The notes under the pieces were generated by a model that did not search any database, was not told where the DNA came from, and was given only the letters and a program-made list of their open reading frames with translations. 64,000 bases of DNA, taken from NCBI GenBank assembly GCA_023630585.1, contig CM042548.1, positions 11,186,027-11,250,026 of the forward strand, in the 5' to 3' direction. Both the position numbers and the translations under genes were made by a program. Numbering within the stretch: position 1 is the stretch's first letter; each line of letters opens with the position of its first letter. The DNA comes from Cranoglanis bouderius (Eukaryota; Chordata; Actinopteri; Siluriformes; Cranoglanididae). Of the stretch, positions 12,741-26,400 are shown one piece after another.

Positions 12741-12854
12741 GTATGAGATATACACAGAAACCGAAGAAATCAGGATGGGGCAAATACTTATTCACAGCAC
12801 TGTATATTAAGTATCAACTAATTATTAGAATCGCATTCAGTTCCTTTGTCTATT

Positions 12855-14390
12855 GTCAATTTCAATTCAATTTTATTTTATTTATATAATGCTGTTAACA
12901 AAGGAGCTTTACAAAAATTGCCACAAAGCAGCTTTACAGAAATCTGGATAAGAATTTAGATTTAGATACCTAATGATCAAGCCAGAGGCAACAGTGGCAA
13001 CGAAAATCTTCCTAGCATGACATGAGGGAGAAACTTTGAGATGATCCAGACTCAAAAGGAAACCCATCCTCTTCTAGGTGACACTGGATAGTGCAATTAT
13101 GAGTCATTACTCATCCACAACTGTATTCTATAAAGTCAAACAGTACTGAATGTGTTGAAAGGATCCTCAATATAAACATCAGTCATTTTTTTTCCATTTG
13201 ACATTTTAGTCCAAGTGAAATTCACTGAATAACTAAGGGAATATACTGTACATTGTGTGGAAAGTGCAAGCCAGCATTACTAGCCATAAATAAAAGGGAG
13301 TGCCAGAAGGTAACACCCTGGGACATAAAGCAGCCCATCATTCCACGTTCAGCCCGGTATTCCAGCGCTCAATAACTGGGGGACTTCGTGAGAAAAGGTT
13401 TTGTCTCTTGCTGTAGTCTTCATTATTATAGGTACTAATAAAGAACCTAAACCTTTCGATAGAAGCAGCTGTGGCAGATCATGAAAGACCAAAAGTTCAC
13501 TCAGGTACTGCGGTACAAGGCCATTCAGTGCTTTAAAGGTCAGCAAGGTGTCACATTAGTCCAACCCAGCGGTAACAAAAGTATGAACTAGTTTTTCTGC
13601 AACATGTTGTGACATGTTGTGTATATTTCTTATTTCTTAACCATATTTCTGAGATTATTCAACAATAATCACACCAAGGTCTTTCACTGCTACACATGAT
13701 GAAAGGCCATCCAGAGTTACTACATAATCAAAAAGCTTACTTCCAGCTTCCTGTGGTCCTAGTAGAAGTACTTCTGTCTTGTCAATTAAGTGTCAGAATT
13801 ATCCAAGGTTCTTTACACATTCCTCAAGTGTTCAGCTGGTATCTGTCATCTCGCTTTGCTGAAACACAGCTGTGTGTCCTCATTATAGCAGTGGACGCTA
13901 ATACCATGTTTATGAATAATTGTACCCAGTGGTAGCATGTATAGAGAATAAAGGAGTGAGCCTTGTGGATCACCAAACTTTACTTTTGTATGCATGGAGA
14001 AGTTTGTATCATTTGCATATACAAACTGATAACGATCAGTCAAATAAGACTTGAGCCAGGAGAGAGTTGTTCCTTTAACTTCAATAACATTTTTTAGTCT
14101 ATGTATCTAATATGTTCTATAAGGGTATTATGATCTATTGTATCCAAATCTGCACTAAGGTCAAGCAAGCATGCAAAGAGATAACCCTGATTGGGGGCCA
14201 GTAGTAGATAATTTACCACTTTAACCAGTACTGTCTAGGCAGTATTGAAGCCTAAATACTGACTGAAAGATTTCATGAATGCTATTCCTATGTAAGTATA
14301 ACTTTTCTAGGATCTTAGAGATAAAGGGGAGGTTTGATAATGGCCTATATTTAGATAGCTGACAATGGTCAAGGTCTGTTTTTTAATCAA
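12855..14390 (-). pseudogene. Decayed LINE reverse transcriptase and 3' tail
   Basis: On the minus strand, in changing frames, it shows a PLSNLPFISKILEK-like start near 14340, GLSLCMLA near 14170, then TTLSWLKSYLTDRYQFVY, FGDPQGSLLYSLYMLPLG (altered PQGSVLGPLLF motif) and HCYNEDTQL at the place of the YADD active site, so the catalytic Asp pair is lost. LTFKALNGLVPQYLSELL lies near 13546. The tail at 12855-13330 has the TTTATATAATGC and CAAAGCAGCTTTACAGAAAT text common at the ends of a fish LINE. The family is uncertain (L2/CR1-like). Confidence 0.75.
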
Positions 14391-14506
14391 GGGTTTAATT
14401 ACTGCTACAGTATTTTAAAGGATCTAGGTACATAAGTGCTTGGAGGAGTAGTATGAATAATCAAGTTGATTATTTTTAATTATTGATTTTTAATTACCGC
14501 TTTATA

Positions 14507-14538
<32 letters not shown>

Positions 14539-14709
14539 AGAGGTTTGCTTCTGGTACTATATGTTTCAGGAAATGTATAGACAATGGATCTAGTACTCAG
14601 GTTGAATTCAGAGGAATTTAGTGAAATTTTCCAAGCAGTTTGGAATACTACCAGTTTAGTTTGACACCATTTATATTCTAATGCTAGAGTGGTCTGTTTT
14701 TAGGGTGTA

Positions 14710-14878
14710 CAGTGGGGGAAAAAGTATTTGATCCCCTGCTGATTTTGTATGTTTGCCCACTGACAAAGAAATGATCAGTCTATAATTTTAATGGTAGGTG
14801 TATTTTAACAGTGAGAGACAGAATAACAACAAAAAAATCCAGAAAAACGCATTTCAAAAAAGTTATAAATTGATTTCT
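14710..14878 (+). mobile_element. Solitary terminal inverted repeat of Tc1 family B
   Basis: After TA at 14708-14709 comes CAGTGGGGGAAAAAGTATTT and about 170 bp that closely match the left end of the element at 44214. No second terminus or transposase follows, so it is a lone terminus left by deletion. Confidence 0.85.
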
Positions 14879-14879
14879 T

Positions 14880-16375
14880 GCGTCTTTTAATTTTGTACTT
14901 GGAAAATTATTTTCCTGATATGGGTGCTTAATGATCTGTCCCAACACCTACTCATTGTATTAGTATTGGTATTTTATGTCTCTTGCTTTCTTAATATCTA
15001 GAATTATCATAGTTCTCAAGCCATCATATTATCTAGCCTCAGTAGGAGTTGATGATGGATAAAAAAGTGTTGACTTAAAGAGCCAACTTTAAACTTGTTT
15101 GAAGCCATATCTCTCTTTAAAGCTCTGTTTCAGTACAGGTTGTTTGAAACTGATGATAGTGGACATGAAAGGCCAGTGCTCATTTGAAGTGAACAGTTCA
15201 AGGCATTCCATCAGAGAAAAAAGAGGGTGATATGATGCTTATAGTTCTCCCCATAGCTCTTACACACTTGGGCCCAGATTTTATAAGATATCAAATAACA
15301 CATGCTAATTTGTGTGTGCAAGGAAAATTGCACATTAAGAAAGAATAATTGTAAATATATATATAATGCATATATAATGCAAGAATAATTGTAAATATAA
15401 TACTTGTAATATGTAAATTACATAACAATAAATAACAATAACTCTGATGAAGATATAGAATACTGTGGAAGATATAGAAAAATATTTTATACATTATGTG
15501 GGTTTATTTGAAAAACCTGCACAAAATCCATGATATGTGCTTCACCAGTTATGGCTGACAAACTTGGTTACGGCTGCAAACTTGGTTACTTTGTACGGTA
15601 ACGGGGTTGATATGTGCAGTAACGGAGCTGATTTTGCTCTAATACAGACTATAAAAATGAAAAAATGGCATTTTTAATTAAATGTAGGAATAAATATAGT
15701 AGATTCAAAGTGAGTCAAACATTTAAAGAGATAAAATAAAATTTAAATAAAATTTGCACATCCCTAATCAGAAAGATATGGCAGTAGTGCAGATATCCAG
15801 GCCAAAAGCTTCAGTTAATGTTCACATCACACATCAGAATGGGGAAATGTTATCTCAGTGCCTTTCACTGTGGCACGGGGTTGTTTGTGCCAGAAACTAC
15901 TCATCTCCTGGGATTTTCCTGCAGAATAGTCTCAGACTTTATGCAGAATGGGGCAAAAAATTAGATGAGAGAGGTCAGAGAAGAATGTGTGAGCTCACAG
16001 GAAGGCTACGGTAACTAAGACTACGGCAGAAAAGAATCTCTGAACACAACACATCGAACCTTGGGGTGGATGGGTTGCAACAGCAGAAGACCACATCAGG
16101 TTCCAGTCAAGAACATATAGGTGCCTGAGATTATTATTATATTTATGTATTTTACCAATAAAAATTTACCAGGTCAAAAAGGCACCCCTTTGGGATAATG
16201 ACCTGTGTTCTGTTCATAGGGTAGGCCAGGGGTGGAGTGCCCATCTGGAAGTTCTGTAATTTTCAGTGTAGGTCGCTCCATTTTCCTTTGCATATGCTGG
16301 CCGTTTTTGCTTCTTTTTTTTGTTTGTTTCTTTTTTTAACATCCCCTTTTCTCTCACATGCACTCTCTGACAGGT
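14880..16375. other. Intron stretch without recognised features
   Basis: AT-rich, with short TA runs near 15357. An 86-codon open frame at 15754-16014 shows no recognisable family. Confidence 0.4.

Positions 16376-16408
<33 letters not shown>
16376..16408. repeat. (CA)n microsatellite
   Basis: About 33 bp of CA dinucleotides. Confidence 0.95.
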
Positions 16409-16409
<1 letters not shown>

Positions 16410-16411
<2 letters not shown>

Positions 16412-19249
16412 TAGCAGGCCACCACTAGGGTGCTGGCCTAACACTTACAGACCCTACTTGTGATTGATTGATGATAGTGAAAACAGCATTAGGAAAGAAG
16501 GTACTCAGATGCATAGCCTAACTACTGTAGCTGCCATCTCAGCAGGGTTGCTGAGCTTACTCTTCATGATAGGGTGAGGAGCTCTCCTGGTCAGCTGTTG
16601 CCAGTGCGAACCCCACCGGGAAAATCAGAAGGAAAATTACTGAACAGTTTAGTAAATTGGGGTCTTTCTAATCATCCAATATTTAGTCTTAGACAAAATC
16701 TTACCTTAATGTTTATATGTAATAATAAATAAATAAATAAATAAATAATCATAATCATAATAATCATAATAATTTGATATTAAACCTGATATTATTTTAA
16801 ATATTATTTGTGATATTTCATCCCACTGTAAAGATGTATTGATCAGGTGACAAAAAAAACCTTGTGTAATAAAGGTATTAGACCAGTAAAGGCCCTGTAA
16901 ATTGATATGCCAGCTTTTTATATATATATAATAAATCATATGTGTCAGAGCTGGAAGATATTGAGATATTGTGTTCTGTAGCCAGGAGTATGACAGCTTT
17001 TTCAATGGTATCGAATTTATCTGAACACTATACAGTATAGTTATACTGTAACCATCTGTACAATTTATGAAACCCTTCAGAATAGGTCCAATATCAGAAG
17101 CCAAATGTATCTTGCATTTAAAGAAATATTTTTTGTGTGTGCTAATAATATAATGTGTTAATATTAGCCAAATGTTTTGAAATGCACTTTAAGCGTACTC
17201 TGTTCCCTTGGTTAACCCAGAAAGTGTGAAATCTCAGAGCATGGTAACCAATTTGTTTACTGCTTCTACAATGGTTTCACTGGTTAAGTAAGACAGTTAA
17301 AGACTCCATCCATGGCCGTGTAGTTCAGACACCCTAACAACATGTGTTCCTGTTTTATTCCTACACAACAAATTAGATTGATTCTCATAAATAATGCTCT
17401 ATATATTTTACATTTTTCATGCTGGTTCTCTTACACTGAGCTTCCTTCCGTTCATCATTTTTTTAACTAATAAAAGTAACATTAAATAAAAAACACTACC
17501 TTGTAGCTGTTGGAGAAAAGCTGAGGTTGGGGTGGTTATGTAGATCATACCCTCTGTTGCTGCTCCTAAAATCAGCTTGAGGATATGAGAAACATCATTT
17601 AAAACTTCATATTGATATTTTAGTGGGGAGAAGCTGAACAACAAACAGGGCTATCCCTCATTTATTGTATTATTGTTCAGGAGAAATAATTACCGGACCA
17701 TATGCTGTGTCTGTGTTCTGTCAATCCATGTGCCAGCTTTTGTCCAACTTTACCAGTTTTCCAAGTGCATATAATGAAAAAATAGACTGACTCAATAGTT
17801 GATGTTTGGAATACAGAGACTCCTTATGCTGCAAAATTATGGTCCTTGCAAACTCCATTCTGTTCTTGGACTTTGACCAGTGAATTTAAATAATGAATTT
17901 GGCTTGAATAGAACCTTTCATGTTCAAGTGCTCAGGTTGCCAATTACACATTTAAAACAATTGCCTTTTTGCTGTAGACAACATAGCTTTGAAGTTTCAC
18001 ATTCCCTTACAATTTGATTTTTTACCTTTCTAACCTTCTATGCTGCTAGCAGTAACAACATTTTATGTAACAGCCTTCAAAACATTGACAAGAGAAGCAT
18101 GGCGATGGTAAATGCTAACACTGTAGCCCTTCAGCTTTCATATATCTCTGCCCAAACCAGCATGACTACCTTGGCATCCATTTGATTACAACTGAACACA
18201 GTGACATGGCAGAGCTGTATGCTTGTGTTTGTGATTTTCTGGTGTCAGTATGTTGGATAAGACATGTCTGTAGATTGGACTATTAAAATGGCTGAAGGAT
18301 GCAGTGACTCACCTTCTCTATAAAGACTGCAGTCTCTGTGGGCACACACTGACATTCATTGACTGACACCTCACTCTCCAGCTCATGACAGCAGAGGGCT
18401 AATTGTGCTATGGGGGCGTGAAAAAAAAAAAAGCCTAGAATGAAAAAAAACTTTGTAAAACATGCCCTGAATATGAATGTAAAACGTCATTGCAGAAGCT
18501 GGCTAATGATGCAGACTGCTGCTGCCTTCTTTAATACAGTCTAATCCACTCCAGACAATCAAATCAGATGAGTCTTATTGAATGCTGAAGTTGGATCATT
18601 ATGAAAACAACATCCAACTGGTGGCTGTTAACCTTTTAACCAACATACTGGACAGGGGCTGGCCAGCCCGGGAATTTTCTTTCTGTAATGAAGCATTGAC
18701 CTGATTGGTAAACAATTTTTTGCCACTAAATAATTTTAATGCAGGACTCAAAATTAGATTTTGCCATGTAGCACTGTTGCTCCCATTTCCACCTAATTGT
18801 TCGGGGCACCAATATACAATGTGAACATGCTGTCTGCACAATGTGTGCTGCAGAGTGAAGCAATAGAGGTGAAATATTACACATGTAGGCTACATAGCAA
18901 ATATTAACCTTAGTTGTTACCTGGGGGATTAAAGGATAATTTAAAGGATCATTTTTTCATTTCCCTTGTAGTTTAGTAAATGTTCAGAGAAACAAACCAA
19001 TGAAAGCTGTGGGATTCTAGCCACAACACAAACCAGTTCTAAATAAAGGCTGATATTTAAAAAATATTTTTCATTCCTTATCCTTATTTAGAGAGTTATG
19101 TCACTGATTACCTGCCTTCTCAACATCATCACAATCTGCCCATCATCACAATTAATAGTAATCAATTTGAAATTGAAAAGTTCATTTCTGAATACAGCTT
19201 TCTGTTTCTAGCCTCCTTCACCGCCTCTGTGATTGATCTCCATTTTTGT
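16410..19249. other. Intron stretch without recognised features
   Basis: Unique-looking AT-rich DNA with a short TAAA run near 16724 and a poly-A run at 18421. The longest open frame (132 codons, minus, 16706-17104) is low-complexity and has no known motif. Confidence 0.4.
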
Positions 19250-19254
19250 CTATT

Positions 19255-19466
19255 TGTTAGGTTAAACTGCAACACAAACTCCATTTCCCAGTACACACAG
19301 CAGCAGCATTTGGATCACTGTTTTGCCTTGGATAACCTGTTTGCTGATCTCTCGATTTGGATTGTTTTTCACGCTGATTTTGCCTTACGTTTTGGAATTG
19401 TCTGCTTGCTTAATAAACTACATGCTTACCTGCACTTGCATCCTACTCCTAGTCTGTGTTCTAACA
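19255..19466 (+). repeat. Short solo LTR-like element (212 bp) with TSD CTATT
   Basis: It starts TGTTAGG and ends TCTAACA, with CTATT on both sides (19250-19254 and 19467-19471). It has AATAAA at 19412-19417 and a 3' part with CCTGCACTTGCATCC, close to the ends of the LTRs at 4573 and 41924. It is unusually short and could be a TRIM-like LTR. Confidence 0.75.
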
Positions 19467-20085
19467 CTATTCATCTAGTCTTAGATTTACACTGTTTTGA
19501 AAATAAATGAAAACATGGCAGGCTGAATGGTGACTCTAAAGGCTTAATTATACTTGCTTTTAACTATGCGTACATGTGTGCAAGATGGCTGCCATTATCT
19601 CATGTAGCCTTCAAATCTACTGAAATGTACCAGTCTTCTGGATTTTCTAGTACATTTGAATAGAAGGTCAGAGTTTTTGATTTGACAATAATCACAATGA
19701 TGGTGGAAAGTTTTAAAGAAAGACTGAGCTTGTCAGTGTGTTTAATATCACTGTGCATGAAATCACTAAATGTTTTACAGTTCAACTTAGAAACCTGATG
19801 AACAGGAAACCGGATGTTGCTTTTAATTCTCCAGATGAACATGAAGTATGCAGGTGAGTTCAGTGGGTACAGAAAAGAATCACCCCCCTTTAAAATAATC
19901 ACATTTTGTTGCTTTTCAGCCTGAAATGAAGACGGGGACAGTTTTTGTTTTATCCAGCTGTATTTACTCAGTGCAACTTATAACATTTATAATTTATAAC
20001 ATCCAAGTGAAAGATATAACACCAACATGTAAGAAAAAAATAAAAAAAATAAAAAAAACAGAATCACTGAGTTGAAAAAAGAATC

Positions 20086-20099
20086 ACCCCCCCCCCCCC
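20086..20099. repeat. Poly-C tract in the Tc1 terminus
   Basis: A run of about 14 C in the left subterminal region of the family C element, a likely slippage expansion of the CACCCCCC terminus motif. Confidence 0.8.
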
Positions 20100-20273
20100 A
20101 TAAAATTACTTGTAAACTCGATTAGGTGTAGCTAATCACCTTCTCAACAGCACACAAAGCCATTTGACTTTCAACTGTGATCAGCTGTGGTCATTTTGAT
20201 TAGCTCAGCATGAAAAGAGCTTTTCTGGAGCATTTCAGTCCTTGGTAGTGCAACTGAAGCAAACAATCAACTA

Positions 20274-21237
20274 TGGGCGGCAAGGCACTGGCAGAAGATC
20301 TCCGGGATAACCTTGTGGACAGGCACAAGTCAGGAGATGGATACAAAAAAATTCAAAGGCTTTATCAATGCCTAGAAGCACAGTGAAGTCTATTATTAAG
20401 AAGTGGAAGGTATTTGGTACAACACAGACCCTCCCTGGATCAGGACCTCGCTCCAAACTGGATGAAAGAGCCAGGAGGAAACTGGTCAGAGAGGCTACCA
20501 AGAGGCCTACAGCAACTCTGAAGCAGTTGCAGGAATTTATGACAAAGAGTGGTCATTGTGTGCATGTGACAACAATATCACAAATTCTCCACAAATGTGG
20601 CTTGTATGGGAGGGTTGCAAGAAAAAAGCCACTCCTCAAGAAAGGCCACATGCAGTCACGGCTGAGCTTTGGCCTCAACGCCAAACGATATGTCTGGCGG
20701 AAATCCAATACAGCTCACCATCCAAATAACACCATTCCTACAGTAAAGCATGGAGGTGGTAATATCCTGTTATGGGGGTGTTTTTCTGCAGCAGGAACTG
20801 GAGCACTTGTCAGGATTGAAGGAAAAATGGATGGGGCAAAATATCGTCAAATTCTTGAGGAAAATCTGCTGCCCTCTGCCAGAAAGTTGTCAATGGGAAG
20901 AAGGTTTACTTTCCAACATGACAATGACCCAAAGCACACAGCAAAACTGACCACACAGTGGTTGACGGAGAAAAAGGTGAATGTCCTTGCATGGCCTAGT
21001 CAGAGCCCAGACTTAAACCCCATTGAAAATCTTTGGAATGACTTGAAGACTGCAGTCCACAAACGGTCACCATCAAATTTAACTGAACTTGAGCAGTTCT
21101 GCAAAGAAGCGTGGGCAAATATTGCAAAGTCTAGATGTGCAAAGTTAGTAGAGACATATCCCAACAGACTAAAGGCTGTAATTAAAGCAAAAGGTGGTTC
21201 AGCAAAATGGGTGGTTATCCTTTTTCCAACTCAGTGA
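20274..21237 (+). pseudogene. Tc1-like transposase with N-terminal frameshift and lost first catalytic Asp
   Basis: An ATG near 20274 opens a frame (MGGKALAEDLRDNLVDRHKSG) that stops after about 37 codons. The main 289-codon frame (20368-21237) overlaps it one base out of phase and holds the rest of the paired-type DNA-binding region (RSTVKSIIKKWKVF, then RRKLVREATKRPTATL). Next is RLSFGLNAKRYVWRKSN, where family members normally have about 25 more residues with the first catalytic Asp; these are deleted. The second Asp (FQHDNDPKHTAK) and the Glu (PDLNPIENLW) are present. A long frame with no triad implies a dead enzyme, though it could still bind DNA. Confidence 0.88.
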
Positions 21238-21511
21238 TTGTTTTTTAATTTAAAAAAAAAAAAAATTCTGACATGTTGGTGTTATATCTTTCACTTGGAT
21301 GTTATAAGTTGCACTGAGTAAATAAATACAGCTGGATAAAACAAAAACTGTCCCCATCTTCATTTCAGGCTGAAAAGCAACAAAATGTGATTATTTTAAA
21401 GGGGGGTGATTATTTTCTATACCCATTATATGTAAACTATGTCCCACTCATGTAGCCACTGCTTGAGTCACAGTCAAATATAAGCTGGCCTTAAATTGCC
21501 CTTAGGTGTGA

Positions 21512-21523
21512 TTGTGTGTGTGA

Positions 21524-21568
<45 letters not shown>

Positions 21569-21596
21569 TGTGTGTGTGTGTGTGTGCGCGCGCATG
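21512..21596. repeat. (TG)n/(GA)n/(TG)n/(CG)n compound microsatellite
   Basis: TG dinucleotides broken by a GA run and ending in a few CG steps, 85 bp. Confidence 0.9.
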
Positions 21597-21599
21597 GTC

Positions 21600-23090
21600 C
21601 CCTGTGATGGATTGGTGTCTCATCCAGGATGTACACAATCCGGACCAGGAAAAAACGGTTACTGAAGATGAATTAATGTAAGAATGAGCAAAACAGACTC
21701 ATATTGGCAAACAAGTAATCTCACTTGATAAGGTGTTTCCTTTTGAATTTTGTCCACAAAGACACTTCATACATTTGCTTCGGTGTCTCACTGTTTCTGA
21801 CAATTCTCTCTGTACCCAGAAGGAAAAGAAATAAAGGTACAAATGTGTCTGGCTCTGCAAAAGCAGAAATCAGATACTGATTGCCAAGGTGTTGAACTGA
21901 GCCTTCAGCTTTGCATACACACCAGTGCTGTAGCCTACTCTCCATCTGTCCATGAGATGGACTGCAGATGAGGAGGTATAAATTTGCATGTGTCGGATGG
22001 TAATATGCACTGTCTTTAGTGTGCTATCAGCAGGCTGCTAGATGATGCTGTGCACATAATAAAATGGGGGACCAGAGGAATGCCTTTGGATGCCTATGTG
22101 TTGATTTTAATTTCAGATATGAAAATAGGCCAGTGCAAGAAGTCTTCCCAACACTTTCCTCTGCTTGACTAAGAAACATTAAATGCAAGGATTGTAAGTT
22201 CCATTCTGGGTCCAGTGGTTTTAGATAAACAGCAACATAATGTGGTTCTTTGTTTGTGTGTATCTAAGTGCAAATTGAGTAAATATCATGTCAGGTTTTA
22301 AGTATACATGGAATTCAGTTATTAGAGTTTGTAGCTCGAGCTTTTGTAGTTAAACACTAAACTGTTTCAACACTAGTTTCTGAAACTATAGAGCATAAAG
22401 CGTTTTACATATGCTTATTGATATAAACAGGTTGTACAACTGGCCCATAAAATCCATGGCAGAGAGGTCTTGAAGTATTCAGTGCACAAAGCAGACCTGC
22501 TTTCTATTATAGAATGCGGTACATTGGAAAGGTCACATTGATTTGCAGTCTGGTGAGCACTGCTTCACAAGCAGCAATGGAGGCCTTCTGTATGTGAGAA
22601 ATAAAGCAAAATTAAAAGAAAAGGTCAGAGGAGCATGGAGAGAGCCAGAGGATACCCTTCAAGTGCTCATCCTGATAAACACATCTGGGGTTCATTTGAT
22701 ATGACATCTTTGTCAGTTTGTACAGTACTGATACAATCCATCTGGCTGCTTGAGTTCCACACCACAACCATTGGTCTGATGTGCACCATGGATACGGTGA
22801 GGGCTGATATCCGGTCCAGTTATACTTGCCAATCCTCCTGATTCTTCCATTTTCATTAGTGTTTTAATGTGCTGTCCTCCACTTTCACTTGGGAAATTTA
22901 AGTTGCTATCTTAATTAAAGGCTGTTTATCAGTTCTGGTGAATTTCATTAGACAAGCCCTTGGATTGTCGAGGGATTGAGTAAACTTGACTGTGGACTTT
23001 GGACTGTGGAGAATAGGAACTCTCATAGAATGCCCCAGAAGGCATTGTGACTGAATTATCTTTTCAAAACAGCATAAAAATGGAAAGTTT
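21600..23090. other. Intron stretch without recognised features
   Basis: No gene or repeat family recognised. Confidence 0.4.
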
Positions 23091-24060
<970 letters not shown>

Positions 24061-24061
<1 letters not shown>

Positions 24062-24100
24062 TGTGTGTGTATATATATATATATATGTATATATATATAA
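24061..24100. repeat. (TG)n then (TA)n microsatellite at the right end of the Tc1
   Basis: Mirror-image of the left tract: TG dinucleotides directly follow the terminal CACTG, then TA. Confidence 0.95.
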
Positions 24101-26109
24101 ACTGGAGTAATATTATTATTTATTTGTAAAATGTATATTTTAAAATTTTACTACTTTTTTATAGCCAATTTTATATAGCCAATAACACTACATGACAGCT
24201 TTGTTACATTGTTCTTCTAGATGGCAAGCTTATTGTGGAAAGACCTACCCAATACTGAGTGTAGCTGCAATCATACCAATGACTGTATATATGTGTGGAC
24301 AATATTCTGCCATTGAATCCCATTGTGCAGGTTTGATGCCTGAATCTGGTCAAATTGAAAGTTGCCACCTTGATTAAGTTTGTGCAGTAGGTAAAAATTG
24401 GAGCCAGAGTCTGCTCGGTAGATACAATTTTCCAAGATTTTCATCTAGCTCTGACACTGGCAGTAAGTTACCCATCTGAATGGTGGTGAAGTGCTCTTTA
24501 TGCTCTACTTGTTCTGTTGGTGTAGTACATTTAAACATGAATGACTGGCTAACCATACCAAGCTACTTCAAGTGTTAGCTAAGGTCATACAGTCAATAGC
24601 AAATTATGAAATTATGAAATTTAGCCAGTGTTAGTTTTTTGGTTTATGCCATCACTTTGTTCACTCACGTTGGGTTGCTAATTACAATATCCTTACAATG
24701 AACACCCCTACATATATCGCCAATATTGTTCCTGCTGAAAGTGTTATTTATGGTTCATGTAGAAGTTTTAGAGAAACTCTTGCAAGAGGAGGCATTTCTG
24801 TTTGCTAATGCTATCTTGGAGTTAGTTACTTCACAAGGTAGTTTAGGCATCAACATGAGCCTCATACTAGAAAAACTACAAAGAACTCCCCACTGAATGT
24901 CTGTTAGAACAGTTTACATCAAAACAAGACAAAATAAATCTTTGGTACAAAGTTTGAAAGGTGTCATGATCCACTGATGTCTTCTATGTCATAAACATGT
25001 GTGATGTGACTAATGCAACGCAGTACATAAACACTGAACACTACTTAAAGCACACCACCATCATGCTTCTGATGTTATGCATGACTTTCAGTCATCCTTG
25101 AAGTTTATGTTTGTTGAGCAGATGTGCCTTATCTTTTATATGCAGGGTGTCTGAAAAGACAGGAATCAATGAGAGTAAAAATACATATTTTAGGTTTTGT
25201 ATTTATTATTTACAGCATACATATGCTCTACATGTTCACCTTTACGCTCTATGCATTTTCTCAGCCACTGTATCATGTCTTTGTGGATTTTGTTCAACAT
25301 ATTTGCTCAACATACTCCCATTGGTTCCTGACTTTTCAATTCTCACCTTGTGCAGCAACTGACCATTTCAGAAAAAGAGGAAGAAAACATCTCCTATTTT
25401 AGGGACATTTTCATGTTAGTTTCCAGTGATGTGATCAACAGAGCGAAATCACCTTATGTTCAAGCTCAAGTCTATTGTGAGCAATGTCTTTTAAGGATAC
25501 ATCCTTTGACAACTTTTTTCTATTTCAGGGCAAAGATCTCTTGACAAGAATATCATGGACATGTCCACTGACAACAATGTCATTTTTATGGTCATGTTCC
25601 CTAACAGCAGTGCAAACTGAATGTATTTGAAATCAAGCATGTATCAAGAATGTATTTTTTACGTGTTTAACAAGAAATGCATTTGCTCTTTGCTTATTCT
25701 ATGTTTTTCATACACAAAAAGCTGTCAGAATACAAGAATTAAAATCTGAGAAGATGTACAGACTACCCCACTTTGAGTTGCAGAACCTCTCTGTCTTTGT
25801 CTTTATAGAATGCTGAACTAATATGCCAGAAACCTTTCCTCAAATACTAAAAATGTAGCCATGATACCATTCTACATTGGATCATAATCTGTAGTGTGCA
25901 GTGACATAGAGTGAATGTGGCTTCTGGGTTGGTCAGAAAAATTTGAGATGAAGCCAAATGCAGTTTTAAAATTTCGGTTGCATTTGTTCCTATGTCAGGA
26001 GAATAGTTCTTCATCTGGTGCATATTAGTGTGTAAAAAAATTGTACTTCATTTTTGAAATACAGGCTATTTCTGAGACTTATTATAATAATTAACTAATA
26101 GTTAATAAT
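24101..26109. other. Intron stretch without clear features
   Basis: A stretch at 25145-25300 (GGTGTCTGAAAAGACAGG followed by AT-rich text) may be an old DNA-transposon terminus, but I cannot name it. Confidence 0.35.
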
Positions 26110-26117
26110 AATTATAA

Positions 26118-26400
26118 TAATTTGTTACATTTATATAGCAGTTTTCTAGACACTCAAAGCACTTTACATAGTATGGGGGGGGGGGAATCTCCTCAACCAC
26201 CTCCAGTGTGTAGCATCCACCTGGATGATGAGACAGCAGCCATAGTGCGCCAGAACGCCCACCACACACCATCTATTGGTGGAGAAGAGAGGAGGGTGAT
26301 GTAGCCAATTAAGGGTTGGAGATTATTAGGGGGCCATGATAGACAAGGGCCAATGGGGCAATTTCGCCAGGACACCGGGGTAATACCCCTACTATTGCTG
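26118..26400 (+). repeat. Fish interspersed repeat, unclassified
   Basis: ATTTATATAGCAGTTTTCTA, ACTCAAAGCACTTTAC, a G run, CACCTCCAGTGTGTAGCATC, CCAGAACGCCCACCACACAC and GGGGCAATTTCGCCAGGACA form a text I recognise as a common repeat in fish genomes, probably the tail of a LINE or a SINE. No coding potential. Confidence 0.5.

Larger units (their letters stand above)
10798..12802 (+). mobile_element. Tc1-like element (family A copy 1) split by an LTR insertion
   Basis: TA flanks are at 10796-10797 and 12803-12804. The ends carry CAGTGCTGTGAAAAAGTATT and its complement. Without the nested LTR it would be about 1.4 kb. Transposase pieces on the plus strand (11157-11888) have stops and frameshifts. 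In the third part QQDNDR stands where the second catalytic Asp lies, and the sequence then jumps past the NPIENLW block to TAGTCCTAGAAGTAAGTG. The copy at 36070-37506 shares this junction. Confidence 0.9.
19861..21428 (+). mobile_element. Tc1-like transposon (family C), nearly full length
   Basis: Inverted ends carry GGGTAYAGAAAAKAATCACC, and long subterminal repeats (GCTGAAAAGCAACAAAATGT and complement; CATCCAAGTGAAAGATATAA and complement) lie at about 19861-20020 and 21265-21428. A TA follows the right end. The transposase gene is on the plus strand. Confidence 0.92.

Noticed and set aside
16706..17104. A 132-codon minus-strand frame
   Set aside because: Low-complexity end (Asp/Tyr-rich from a TAA/ATC repeat) and no recognised domain.
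24192..25544. Several 60-90 codon open frames on the plus strand
   Set aside because: Overlapping frames without motifs, splice signals or codon bias; of the length expected by chance.
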